Below are positions 51,678 to 60,456 of a stretch of 64,000 nt of DNA, in pieces (position 1 is the first letter of the stretch; each line of letters begins with the position of its first letter). Source of the stretch: Verrucomicrobiales bacterium (GTDB taxonomy: Bacteria > Verrucomicrobiota > Verrucomicrobiia > Methylacidiphilales > JAAUTS01). A program made the translations under genes and the position numbers. The stretch lies in the NCBI GenBank assembly GCA_031256975.1, contig JAIRPN010000015.1, positions 1 to 64,000 on the forward strand. Reading direction: 5' to 3'. The notes under the pieces were generated by a model that saw only the letters and a program-made list of their open reading frames with translations, had not been told where the DNA came from and made no database searches.

Positions 51678-52254
51678 TCGCTTTGAGATTCAGGTCCAGC
51701 TTGACGATCTTGCCGGTTTCCGCGTCAACCTTGGCCGTGCCGAACTGCACTTCCTTGTCGCCCTTGGCATTGGAAGCGTACAGGTCCGCGTGCCAGACCG
51801 GCGGTTCCAGCGGTCCCTTCTTGTCCTTCTTCAACCACAGGCCGATGCTGGTGATCTTGACATCCTTCAGGCTGGAATCGTTTTGCAAAATCGGGATCAC
51901 GCGCGTGGAGTCGATCTTGAATTTGTTCGGGTCGATGATTTCCTCCATCTTGTAGGCGAGGATGCGGGCGTTGTCCATCTGGGTGTAACCGTCGTGGATG
52001 CCGGTCACCACGTTGCCGCTAACGGTGATCATCATGCCGTTCTGCTCGGCTTTCGGGTCGTAAAACAAGACCTGCCATTCCTCCGGCATCTGGCCCACGG
52101 TGCTGGGTTTGCCCACCACCTGCACCAGGCTCTTCTTGGCGTAATCATTAACCTGTTTCCGGGCGATTTCCACCGCCTGGAAAGCGGTCACCGCATAGGA
52201 TTGCACCGAGAGGACAAGAGTCGCGACAAGTGAGTAGATCAATGATTTCATCAT
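51661..52254 (-). CDS. Secreted PepSY-like protein
   Basis: The 197-residue protein has a signal peptide (YSLVATLVLSVQSYAVTA). Residues 24-115 show a PepSY-like pattern: FQAVEIARKQVNDYAKKS, EEWQVLFYDPKAEQNG and a two-beta/alpha layout repeated near the C-end (ADLYASNAKGDKEVQFGTAKVDAETGKIV is one such unit, cut into shorter parts here: VQFGTAKVDAETG). Function is unknown; PepSY domains often inhibit or guide peptidases. It precedes the amidase on the same strand and overlaps it, so the two are likely coupled. Confidence 0.6.
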   Translation of the reverse strand: MMKSLIYSLVATLVLSVQSYAVTAFQAVEIARKQVNDYAKKSLVQVVGKPSTVGQMPEEWQVLFYDPKAEQNGMMITVSGNVVTGIHDGYTQMDNARILAYKMEEIIDPNKFKIDSTRVIPILQNDSSLKDVKITSIGLWLKKDKKGPLEPPVWHADLYASNAKGDKEVQFGTAKVDAETGKIVKLDLNLKAIGKGK

Positions 52255-52344
52255 GAAATTTGTATGGCAGAAAAAATCGGAAACGCAAGGTTCAAAGTCA
52301 CACGGCCGTTGACAATCCTGATTCGTAAGACTAAATCAAAACAA

Positions 52345-52911
52345 GTGAAATTCTGCCTGCCCATCTTGGCTATTTGTTTGGCCGTCTCCTCTGCTGTTGC
52401 CGCCAACGACAATCAAACTGCTGCCAAAAACCAAATCAAAATCATGGCGAAAATCATCAAAAAAACCGCTAATGATGACAGTAATGCAAAAAACACCTTG
52501 CATTCCGAGCCCAGCGTCATCATAGAAGCAGGACAAAAATCCACCCTCCGCATATGTCGAGAATTTCGCCTTCCCGCACCAAACCCGAAACTCGACTCCC
52601 GACAACTGGATGTCGGAATTATCCTTGATGTTCAAGCCGACATCCAAGACTCCAAAATTATTTACTCCAGCCTAGTCACCATTCGCAACTTCAAGGATGG
52701 AAAAATCAACACCGCGGCAGGAATCCCGGTCCCAGATCATCCGGATAAGCCTGTTGCATCCGATAATTACACTGGATATTTCAAAACCCTGGAATTCATT
52801 TTTACCGGTACCGCGGAAAACAACAAACCCATCACCGCCAAATTCGACGATGGATTAAGCACTGCCATCACATTCACCATCCTGAACCCTGACGGTTCAC
52901 CTAAAAAATAG
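52345..52911 (+). CDS. Secreted protein of unknown function
   Basis: From GTG 52345 the 188-residue protein has a clear signal peptide (KFCLPILAICLAVSSAVA, cut before AND). The body is beta-rich with IIEAGQKSTLRICREFRL, LDVGIILDVQADIQDSKI and LEFIFTGTAENNKPITAKFD. This start is preferred over ATG 52264, which would lie only 10 bp from the divergent gene's start and give a long basic leader. I recognise no family. The motif occurs once (52467). Confidence 0.6.
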   Translation: MKFCLPILAICLAVSSAVAANDNQTAAKNQIKIMAKIIKKTANDDSNAKNTLHSEPSVIIEAGQKSTLRICREFRLPAPNPKLDSRQLDVGIILDVQADIQDSKIIYSSLVTIRNFKDGKINTAAGIPVPDHPDKPVASDNYTGYFKTLEFIFTGTAENNKPITAKFDDGLSTAITFTILNPDGSPKK

Positions 52912-52932
52912 GCTACACATTTTCGCGGTGAA

Positions 52933-54030
52933 TTACTTGTTCCAGCTCCAGATGTAGCGGTTCAATAATACTTTCAACGTCGCGGTTAGCGGCACCGCCA
53001 GCACCGCGCCGAGCAAGCCGCCGAGCAAAATCGACCACACCAAAATCGACACGATGATGGTTAGCGGGTGCAGGCCGGTCCGGCCGCCCATCACGCGCGG
53101 GGAAATGAACATGCCGTCGCACAACTGCACCAGGCCGAACACTCCCGCCGTCAGCGCCACGTAAGCCCAGCTGCCGTTCGACTGCGAATACGCCACCATT
53201 AGCGCCGGCACCAGGCTGGACACCACGCCGAGGTACGGCACGATGCTCAGCGCCCCCGCGATCAACCCGATCAGCACCGCGTATTTCAACCCGATGATCA
53301 ACATGCCGATGCCGGTCAACACGCCGATGAACATCGCCACGACCACCTGCCCGCGGAAAAACGAAATCAGGTGTTTGTTGATCTCGCTCAGAATCAGCAC
53401 GATCTCGTCGCGCAAGGTCGAGGCGCGCATCGGCACATAGTTCTTCCAGCGCTGTTCGATGATTTCCTTCTCGATCAGGAAATAGTACACATACAACGGA
53501 ATCATCACGCAACCGAGGAACAGCTGCACCAGTCCGAACGCGCCGACAATCCCGCTCCATGAGTAATGCAGTGCATAGGAACCGTACTCCGGCAGGCGTT
53601 CCTTGTTCTGCTCGATGAGTTGTTTCACATGCTCCGCCACGCTCGGATGCTGGCTGAGAAAATCCTGCGCCGTCGAGCGCAGACGGTCCAACCAATCGGG
53701 CAAACTGTCGAAGAACAATACCGCCTCCGAATACGCGCTCGGCAACACCAGCGCGCCAAACAACAACAACGCCAACGTCGCCAACACAAACAATCCGATC
53801 ACCGCCACCGAGCGCCGGATTTTCCACTTCGTCAATAGCTCCACCAAGGGACTCAGCAAACAGGCGATCACACCCGCCACCGCCAAGGGCAGCAACACGC
53901 TGCTGAACATCCGCAAGGTGTACAGCACCACGCCAAACACCAGCAAACCGATCAACACCAGCACCAGCAACGCCAGCGCCGACAGGGCTTGCCACAATAA
54001 TTTTTCCTGCTGCGGGTTCGGTCCGTTCAT
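52933..54030 (-). CDS. AI-2E family membrane transporter
   Basis: The 365-residue protein has seven to eight hydrophobic segments in the AI-2E pattern: two paired N-terminal helices (residues 14-75), a cytoplasmic/periplasmic helical part (100-165), and the conserved core with IVGAFGLVQLFLGCVMIPLY, ILSEINKHLISFFRGQVVVA, GALSIVPYLGVVSSLVPAL and FISPRVMGGRTGLHPLTII. The family exports autoinducer-2 or acts as Na+/H+ antiporter in different bacteria. Substrate is unknown. It lies 2 bp after the OmpA/MotB gene on the same strand. Confidence 0.88.
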   Translation of the reverse strand: MNGPNPQQEKLLWQALSALALLVLVLIGLLVFGVVLYTLRMFSSVLLPLAVAGVIACLLSPLVELLTKWKIRRSVAVIGLFVLATLALLLFGALVLPSAYSEAVLFFDSLPDWLDRLRSTAQDFLSQHPSVAEHVKQLIEQNKERLPEYGSYALHYSWSGIVGAFGLVQLFLGCVMIPLYVYYFLIEKEIIEQRWKNYVPMRASTLRDEIVLILSEINKHLISFFRGQVVVAMFIGVLTGIGMLIIGLKYAVLIGLIAGALSIVPYLGVVSSLVPALMVAYSQSNGSWAYVALTAGVFGLVQLCDGMFISPRVMGGRTGLHPLTIIVSILVWSILLGGLLGAVLAVPLTATLKVLLNRYIWSWNK

Positions 54031-54032
54031 AG

Positions 54033-54857
54033 TTATTGTTTTTTCTCTTCCGCTAACGGGGAGGTTGCCTGTTCCTTGCTCAATCTCACGATAATATCAA
54101 TGCGGCGATTAGCGGCCCGGCCCTGTTCCGAGTCGTTGTCCGCCACCGCGCCGGTCTCGCCGCGACCGACCGCCGCCAGCCGGTTCGGGTCAACCTTGCC
54201 CTGCGCGATCAAAAACACCACCGCGCCGCTCGCCCGCGTCGCCGACAGCTCCCAGTTGGTCGGATACTTGTTCTGCAAAGTTTTGGCAATCGGCAGATTG
54301 TCGGTATGTCCCTCGACGATCACATCAAAATCCTTCAGCGTCCCGTTCAGCAGGTCGGCGATTTTTTTCAACACCGCCTGGCCGTCATCCGATAAATCCG
54401 ATTTCCCCGACCCGTACAATAATTTGTCCGACAATCTGATGGTTAGCGCCGATCCCGACAAAAACACCGTGCCGTTGCCCGCGCCAAGCTGGCCGTCGAT
54501 CTTGTCCTTCACCCCTTGCAGCAATTCCTGCTTGTTCTTCTGGTCCTGCAATTGCTGGGCCTGCTGGCGGGAAATCTGCTGCTGCAATTCACCGGCCCGC
54601 GCCAGCAATTCGTCGCGACTCTTCAACTGCGACAGGGTATCGTCGAAATTCTGCTGCAAGCGCAGCAACTGGCCGCTTTGCCGGTCGATTTTTTCCTGCT
54701 GGTTGCGGTTCGCGTCCGTTAGCAGCGAAACCTGCCGCCGGTCCTCCGCCGCGCGGTAAACCGCATACAGTCCCACCAGCAGGCAAAGAAACGACACCAG
54801 CAGCGCCAAACCAATCATGGCAGCCACCCGTTTTTCCGGCGGTATTCTCTCAAACAT
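54033..54857 (-). CDS. OmpA/MotB-family peptidoglycan-binding membrane protein
   Basis: The 274-residue protein has an N-terminal helix (AAMIGLALLVSFLCLLVGLYAV), a coiled coil (about 40-120, Gln-rich RLQQNFDDTLSQLKS and QQISRQQAQQLQDQ), and a C-terminal OmpA domain (about 140-262) with VIVEGHTDNLPIA, TNWELSATRASGAVVFL and LAAVGRGETG, which bind peptidoglycan. The MotB-like layout has no plug or flagellar partner near. It may anchor the inner membrane to the cell wall. It is co-directional with the AI-2E gene. Confidence 0.87.
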   Translation of the reverse strand: MFERIPPEKRVAAMIGLALLVSFLCLLVGLYAVYRAAEDRRQVSLLTDANRNQQEKIDRQSGQLLRLQQNFDDTLSQLKSRDELLARAGELQQQISRQQAQQLQDQKNKQELLQGVKDKIDGQLGAGNGTVFLSGSALTIRLSDKLLYGSGKSDLSDDGQAVLKKIADLLNGTLKDFDVIVEGHTDNLPIAKTLQNKYPTNWELSATRASGAVVFLIAQGKVDPNRLAAVGRGETGAVADNDSEQGRAANRRIDIIVRLSKEQATSPLAEEKKQ

Positions 54858-54993
54858 GCTTTCCTTATATAAAGGCTAATCGCAAAAACACAAAATCTAA
54901 TGACGAACTGTTCCAATTAATTTTTTCGTGCCTCCATCCGCTGCCAGGCACAAAAAACTTTCCCTTGGTTGTTAGCGCCGTATTCTCCGTCTG

Positions 54994-55941
54994 GTGAAAA
55001 TCCTCCGTTTCACATTCCTGTTATTATTATGCAATGCCGTTTCCGTCTCGGCGCTGATCCCGCCGCAGGTGACGGTGCCGCCGCACGAAACCGCGACCAG
55101 CCACGCTAACGACCAAGTCCCGGCGCTCATCGGTTGCTGGAATCTCGAATGGTTCCCCGGCCGCAATCCGCGCCGCACGGAACCGTACCTGGCGCAAATG
55201 CAAATCGACGGCGTGAAAAGAGTCCTGGCGGAACAGCAACCCGGCATCTTTTTCGTCTGCGAGGTCCGCAGCCTGGAGGATTTGAAAAAATTGCAACTGG
55301 ACTACCCTTACCTGGCTTGCACCGAATTCCCGCGCCCGCCCGGCGACGATGCCGAACTGCCCAACCAGGGACTCGCCATTCTCAGCCGCCATCCGTGGCA
55401 GGAATTATGGGCGCTGGATTTCAGCGGCCTGCCCGCGGCGCCCAACCGCCCGCCGCGCGGCATCATCGCCGCCAGTTTTTCCCTGCCAAATCAACAAACG
55501 CTAACCCTCTACGGCGTGCATCTGAAAAGCAACCATGGCGACCCCGCCGCCAACCGCGCCAAACGGGAAGCCGCGCTGGATTATCTCGAGTGGGACTGGC
55601 AGCGCCGCGGACTGGACGCCAACCGCGATTTCATCATCGTGCTCGGCGATTTCAACACCAGCCTGCACGACCCGGTTTTCGCCAGCGAGCAAACCCTGCG
55701 CCGCCTGCGCAAGCTCGGCTTTAGCGACACGGCGGAAGGCATGACCGCCGACCAGCGCATCACCATTCCCGCCAACAACGCCGGTTATCCCGACAACGAC
55801 TTCGACCACATTTTCATATCCAAGCCGCTGCGCTCACGGTTGGCGTCGCCGCCGCCCTGGGTGAAAATTGTGCGGGTGCCGTTCACCGTTAGCGACCATT
55901 ATCCGTTGTTCATCGACGCCAAAATCTGGTTCGGCAAATAA
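54994..55941 (+). CDS. Secreted endonuclease/exonuclease/phosphatase (EEP) family protein
   Basis: The 315-residue protein has a signal peptide (FTFLLLLCNAVSVSA) and EEP metal motifs: IGCWNLEWFPGRN, FFVCEVRSLEDL (catalytic Glu), LYGVHLKSNHGD, VLGDFNTSLHDP, NDFDHIFIS and VSDHYPLFIDA. It probably hydrolyses phosphodiester bonds in nucleic acids or lipids outside the cytoplasm. ATG near 54994 is GTG (GTGAAAATCC). The gene holds five TTAGCG copies in both orientations. Confidence 0.87.
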   Translation: MKILRFTFLLLLCNAVSVSALIPPQVTVPPHETATSHANDQVPALIGCWNLEWFPGRNPRRTEPYLAQMQIDGVKRVLAEQQPGIFFVCEVRSLEDLKKLQLDYPYLACTEFPRPPGDDAELPNQGLAILSRHPWQELWALDFSGLPAAPNRPPRGIIAASFSLPNQQTLTLYGVHLKSNHGDPAANRAKREAALDYLEWDWQRRGLDANRDFIIVLGDFNTSLHDPVFASEQTLRRLRKLGFSDTAEGMTADQRITIPANNAGYPDNDFDHIFISKPLRSRLASPPPWVKIVRVPFTVSDHYPLFIDAKIWFGK

Positions 55942-56004
55942 GCCTCGTCCGTTTGTCATACAAAGTTAGACAAACTGGTGATTTTCAATTCATCAAATCA
56001 CCGC

Positions 56005-56679
56005 ATGATCCGTTTCCTCATGCAACATCCCCTACCCCCGGCACGTGTTTTGAATGAATCAACCGGCGTCCTTGGTTTCAGCCTGATCGAGACCGTGGTT
56101 GCTCTGGGCATCCTGGCCATCGCCTTGTCCTGCCTGCTGGCAGCCCTGCCACCAGTCTTCAATTGCCGCGCCATGGTGGAACAGGAAACCCGCGCCGGGC
56201 TGATTGCGGAAAACCTGCTGGCCGAAATCACCGCTTTCGGGGGACTCAGGCAAGGCGGAGGGACGCTCTTCCCGCTCAACCCGAATAATGCCACTTACTT
56301 CATCTCCCTGAAGCAAAATGGTGATCTTATTCAGGTATTGGATCACTCCATATTTATCTCTGGTATAAGTAATTGCGACTGTTTGGTTTCCATTCGCCTC
56401 GATAACGCAACTAGCGGACTGACAGGACTTTCCACAGTGGAAATTCTCGTCGAATGGCCCGGTTGTGTGGCCAGCCACGCAAGAAAACGTCGATTTTACC
56501 ATAGCCTGATACTATGCCCTCAAAATGCTCACGTACAGGTTTCACCCTGGCAGAGACTCTTGCGGCCACAGCGGCTCTTGCCTTGTTTGCCTTCATCACC
56601 GGCACTTGCATCCAACTGGTCAGTCACTCCACCTCCTCGTTGCCGCATAAACTGGTTTCCTTCCACAATGCACGCATGA
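56005..56679 (+). CDS. Pseudopilin-like protein resembling Verru_Chthon cassette protein B
   Basis: The protein has a type II/IV prepilin-like start, GVLGFSLIETVVALGILAIA, at about residues 24-43, with the cleavage Gly and Glu+5. Then comes a pseudopilin body (FNCRAMVEQETRAGLIAENLLAEI) ending in a basic HARKRRFYHS near 56505. From there the open frame runs another 160 bp inside the next gene, which gives an unlikely Pro/Arg-rich tail to 56679. A lost stop or frameshift near 56505-56515 is probable. The family is a cassette of pseudopilin-like genes (A, B, C, D) in Verrucomicrobiota. Confidence 0.7.
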   Translation: MIRFLMQHPLPPARVLNESTGVLGFSLIETVVALGILAIALSCLLAALPPVFNCRAMVEQETRAGLIAENLLAEITAFGGLRQGGGTLFPLNPNNATYFISLKQNGDLIQVLDHSIFISGISNCDCLVSIRLDNATSGLTGLSTVEILVEWPGCVASHARKRRFYHSLILCPQNAHVQVSPWQRLLRPQRLLPCLPSSPALASNWSVTPPPRCRINWFPSTMHA

Positions 56680-57191
56680 CCGCGCGGTTGATCGACAAGG
56701 ATTTGCGACAGGCTGTCATTGGTGATGAAACCCCGCTGCATATCAATCCCGCATCGAATTTTATCGAGCTGGCGGAGCCGGTTTGCAGCGAAGGCGACAG
56801 CCTGTTCTTCTTCACCAACAACGCTGAAAACGGCAAGAGCGACCTTTGCGCGGTGGGTTATTACGTGGTTTCCCCGGAAGGCAAGCCGCGCGAACTGCAC
56901 CGCTATTTCAAGAACAGCGACGCCACCTGGCAAACCGCCGACGCCAAATGCGGCATCCTGCCGCACGCACTCAACCCGGCCAAACCGCTCTTCACCCCGG
57001 TTGCCGAGGCAACGGAAAACGAAGTGCTGCTCAGCCACGTCCAATCCTTCCGCATCCGCGCCTTGCGCGCCGATACCACCGCTCCCGACGGCTGGCCGCC
57101 GCGGGAAAAACCGGCGCTGCTGGAAATCGTTCTCGACCTGGTGGAATCCGGCCTTACCCAGGAATTCAAGGTCCGCGTCCCGTACCAATAA
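56514..57191 (+). CDS. Pseudopilin-like protein resembling Verru_Chthon cassette protein C
   Basis: The 225-residue protein starts with TGFTLAETLAATAALALFAF, a prepilin peptidase site (G|F, E+5) at about residues 8-14. A beta-rich body follows (FIELAEPVCSEGDSLFFFTN, DLCAVGYYVVSPEGKPRELHRYF, ENEVLLSHVQSFRIRAL). It has the size and pattern of the C member of the Verru_Chthon cassette. It may join a type II-like pseudopilus. Its stop TAA is followed by C and lies at the start of the A-type gene. Confidence 0.78.
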   Translation: MPSKCSRTGFTLAETLAATAALALFAFITGTCIQLVSHSTSSLPHKLVSFHNARMTARLIDKDLRQAVIGDETPLHINPASNFIELAEPVCSEGDSLFFFTNNAENGKSDLCAVGYYVVSPEGKPRELHRYFKNSDATWQTADAKCGILPHALNPAKPLFTPVAEATENEVLLSHVQSFRIRALRADTTAPDGWPPREKPALLEIVLDLVESGLTQEFKVRVPYQ

Positions 57192-59745
57192 CCCGCGCGG
57201 TTTCGCCCTCATCCTCGTATTGGCGCTGATCACCACGCTGGCGGCGCTGGTTATTGGCGTGCTGACCCTTGTTCCGGTGGAATCGCGCACCGCCGCCCTG
57301 CACAATGACAAAATCCGCGCGGATTGGGCTGCCCGCGCCGCGCTCAATCACGCCATCGCGCAACTGACAGCGGTAATTTCCAACCCCGCTAACGGCGAAG
57401 CCGACCTGACCTTCATCACTTGGCAATTGGCGGCACCCGCGCAGTCCGGCAGCTTGTCGCCCATTTTGGTCATTAGCGACAATTCCACCATTCACCCATT
57501 GATTTCAACGTTGAACCATTCCATCAACACCAACGATCAACCTGCCCTCGATGCGCTGTTTCAGGAACGCCATGACAAAGACCTGAACCAGAACGGCCTG
57601 ATTCAAACCGGCAACGATGCCCTGAAATTTAACGTCAAATTGCTGGAGCTATCCGACAACTCCGGCACCACGGTGGCACGTTACGGTTATCAAATTCTCG
57701 ACGAACAAGCGCGTCTCGACCCGCACCTGCATCGTTCTGCAATGCGGGAACATTACGGCCTGAGCGCGTCGGAAATTTGTTTGTCCGGCACCCGCAACCA
57801 GCCTCTCACCAAGGAGGAACTCGCCAAACTGCTTTCCTTCCCGCCATTGCCGGCCACACCGCTCGCTTTCGCCCAAGCGCTATCAAACCGTCAACGACGG
57901 GAACAAATCAAACATTGGTTCGGCCTGCACACCGCTAACGACGAGGACCTGATTCCCGCCGGACTTCCTGACGCGGGTAAACCCAAGTACAATCTTAACG
58001 ATCTCGCCACCGATCCAAACCTGACCCCGCAGCAACGCGCGGAGAACATCGCCGAAATCATCGACCGCAATCTGCCGCTTTTCAAAACCCGGGACCCGAG
58101 CCTGCTCAAAGAATCGGCGGCAACCCAACGCCGTTATCTCAACCGGCTTGCCGCATCCATCGTCGATTATATCGACCCCGAAAGTTGCTGCACCGCCGCT
58201 AACGACGGCGAACCTGCGGGTCGCGGTTTATTCCCGATGGTTGTTAACGTCGCCGAGCAATATCTCTGGACTGGCGGCGATTCTTGCCACGCCAATATTC
58301 AAACCAAAACTTACGTACAGGTTTGGAACCCATACACGTTCGCCGTTAGCGGCCGGGCACGCATCAAACTGGCCAACCGCCAACGTGTCAATTTTGGCGC
58401 GGGAATCGTCCAACCTTTTGACGATTATTTTCCCGATGAGATCACCGTTAGCGTCCGGCCCAACGAATGCAAAGTCATCGCCTTCGCCCCGGTCACACAG
58501 ACCTTCAGCAGTCCCACTCCGGCGAACAAACCAAATTGGAACGGCTCTCCCGCCGATTCCGCCGACCAGACCACCCACCAGCCGTTTGAATTTTATTGGA
58601 ACGCTTGCCGCGCCGACATGAGCCGCCGCTTCCCGGTTGCGCCCGGCAACGCTAACAGCGGTATGGTACGCAACGCCAAGACACTCGAGTTGAACAAAGT
58701 CCATTACCAAGTTTGTTCCATTCCCACTTACAACAACGGCAATGTGGTCGGAGACCCGCGTGCCACTTATTTGAGCAATTACGACTGGGGTTCCGTCATT
58801 AGCGCCGATTCCGCCTACGCCGCCAGGACCTATTGGAACGGACGCAATCCGCGCGACGAGTTTCCCTTCAGCCAGGATTTCGTCAATACCTGGGCAGCCC
58901 GCGATTACATCCGTGCCAATCCGTCCGCCGGTAATGCGCCGGGAAAAATCAGCGTCGCGCCCGACGAAATTTCTTCCGCTTATGACGAAACCATGGACGC
59001 TAACAACGCGCCCTTCTCCATTCGCAAAGGCCAGATGGAATCCATCGGCGAACTCGGCAACATCTTCGATCCCGCGCAGGCCGCCAACGACGGCAGCGCG
59101 CCGAAAGGCGGCACCCCAGCCAGCGTATTTGTCAGCGGCGGCGGCAGAACCCTGCGCATCGGCCAACCGGAATTCGCTTACTGGGACCACGACGGCACAC
59201 GCGCCATCGAATTGCTGGATATTTTCACCGTCAATCCCGGCAGCAAAATGCGCGGCCGCATCAACATCAACACCGCGCCGAAGGAAGTGCTGGAAGCCTT
59301 GTTCGACAACATCGAAATCAAATCCGACATCGGTGCTTACGCCAGTGATGAAAATAAAATCAGCCGTCTCAACTCCTCACGGTTAGCGGATGCCGTGATC
59401 GCCGAACGGCAGAAATCACCATTCAAAAAACTGTCCGACTTATACCGCATCCTTCCGGCATTGAATCGCGCGGATGCCTACGAACCCAGACTCGGCGACG
59501 GCGCTAACAACGAAACCCCCAAGGTGATGGATCGGGCCCGCGAGGAAGCTTTCGCCAAATTCTGCAACCTGGTCGCCGTGCAATCGCGCAATTACCGCGT
59601 CTACGCCGTCGGCCAAGCCCTCGCGCCAAATGGCGCAGTCGCCGGAACAACTTATCTGGAAGCCATCGTCGCACTGGTTCCCGAACAGAACGCTAATGGC
59701 AAAACCATTTTCAAACCAAAATTCGTGCATGTTGAAACTCATTAA
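57187..59745 (+). CDS. Large prepilin-like protein resembling Verru_Chthon cassette protein A
   Basis: The frame carries a prepilin-type start, NNPRGFALILVLALITTLAA, followed by a body of about 820 residues: EARAA-like helix (KIRADWAARAALNHAIAQL), Asn/Asp/Ala-rich linkers, a YLWTGG.. centre and an ILxAL/NINTAPKEVLEALF helix-hairpin stretch near residue 700, the GspK-like end. No ATG, GTG or TTG lies before the prepilin motif in this frame after 56719. The nearest is TTG 57220, which would cut into it. The start given is therefore the start of similarity, not of translation. It is rich in CGCTAAC copies that encode Ala-Asn. Confidence 0.7.
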   Translation, partial: NNPRGFALILVLALITTLAALVIGVLTLVPVESRTAALHNDKIRADWAARAALNHAIAQLTAVISNPANGEADLTFITWQLAAPAQSGSLSPILVISDNSTIHPLISTLNHSINTNDQPALDALFQERHDKDLNQNGLIQTGNDALKFNVKLLELSDNSGTTVARYGYQILDEQARLDPHLHRSAMREHYGLSASEICLSGTRNQPLTKEELAKLLSFPPLPATPLAFAQALSNRQRREQIKHWFGLHTANDEDLIPAGLPDAGKPKYNLNDLATDPNLTPQQRAENIAEIIDRNLPLFKTRDPSLLKESAATQRRYLNRLAASIVDYIDPESCCTAANDGEPAGRGLFPMVVNVAEQYLWTGGDSCHANIQTKTYVQVWNPYTFAVSGRARIKLANRQRVNFGAGIVQPFDDYFPDEITVSVRPNECKVIAFAPVTQTFSSPTPANKPNWNGSPADSADQTTHQPFEFYWNACRADMSRRFPVAPGNANSGMVRNAKTLELNKVHYQVCSIPTYNNGNVVGDPRATYLSNYDWGSVISADSAYAARTYWNGRNPRDEFPFSQDFVNTWAARDYIRANPSAGNAPGKISVAPDEISSAYDETMDANNAPFSIRKGQMESIGELGNIFDPAQAANDGSAPKGGTPASVFVSGGGRTLRIGQPEFAYWDHDGTRAIELLDIFTVNPGSKMRGRININTAPKEVLEALFDNIEIKSDIGAYASDENKISRLNSSRLADAVIAERQKSPFKKLSDLYRILPALNRADAYEPRLGDGANNETPKVMDRAREEAFAKFCNLVAVQSRNYRVYAVGQALAPNGAVAGTTYLEAIVALVPEQNANGKTIFKPKFVHVETH

Positions 59746-60412
59746 TATCCTCGTTCTTTGCGGCATCTCGTCGTTAGCGTCGTTCGCACAGGAAGTGTAC
59801 TTGGTCAACGCCGCCAGTGTGCCAGAAATTTCCGTCAGCATTGACGGACAGCCCTTCTATCCTCATTTCCCCCAGGGTTTGTACACCGCCGGTTCCGCCA
59901 CTCACACGGAGAAAGTCGGCTACAAAATCCAGGCCCCGTTCAGCGGCGCCAACCGGACGCTAACGGCGAGCTTTGCCCCGCATTCCCGCCAGGCCGCGGT
60001 GATCTATGGTGATTTCTCGCCGTTGGCGGAGCCTCATTCCAAGCGCAAAACCAGCACGCCGAATGTCAAATTATTCCCCCTCGATTTCGCCTTGGCCAAA
60101 AATGAAGCTCGCTTGCGTTACCGCGTGGTGAATCTGCTGCCGGGACAAACCTTGCGCTTGGCGGTTGATTCCGGTCCGGTCGAAATTCCTTTCGAGCAAA
60201 GTTTCGCCATTAGCGGCCAGAAGCCGCTGGCGACGCTAACCGTGAGAATTGGCGAAACCGACATTCCCGTATTGATCCGCCAACGACGGGTATTACGGAA
60301 TTGCGATATCGTTTTCTACCCGGACGCCAATGGTGAAATCCGCTTCATCCGCTTCTTCGAACCGAATCCCGACGCTAACGACGAAACCGACGAATCGATT
60401 CCCGAGGAATAA
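59729..60412 (+). CDS. Secreted beta-rich protein following the pseudopilin cassette
   Basis: From ATG 59729, overlapping the A-type gene by 17 bp, the 227-residue protein has a signal peptide (LVLCGISSLASFAQ) and a beta-sandwich-like body (EVYLVNAASVPEISVSIDGQPF, RLRYRVVNLLPGQTLRLAVDSG, LATLTVRIGETDIPVLIRQR). It ends with an acidic tail DANDETDESIPEE. The overlap suggests that it belongs to the cassette operon. The middle resembles alginate-lyase-like or DUF4397-like beta proteins only loosely. Seven motif copies lie in 680 bp. Confidence 0.65.
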   Translation: MLKLINILVLCGISSLASFAQEVYLVNAASVPEISVSIDGQPFYPHFPQGLYTAGSATHTEKVGYKIQAPFSGANRTLTASFAPHSRQAAVIYGDFSPLAEPHSKRKTSTPNVKLFPLDFALAKNEARLRYRVVNLLPGQTLRLAVDSGPVEIPFEQSFAISGQKPLATLTVRIGETDIPVLIRQRRVLRNCDIVFYPDANGEIRFIRFFEPNPDANDETDESIPEE

Positions 60413-60456
60413 TTGCCATTTTACTTTGGCCCGTTCCCTGTTTAGATTGCCACTCC

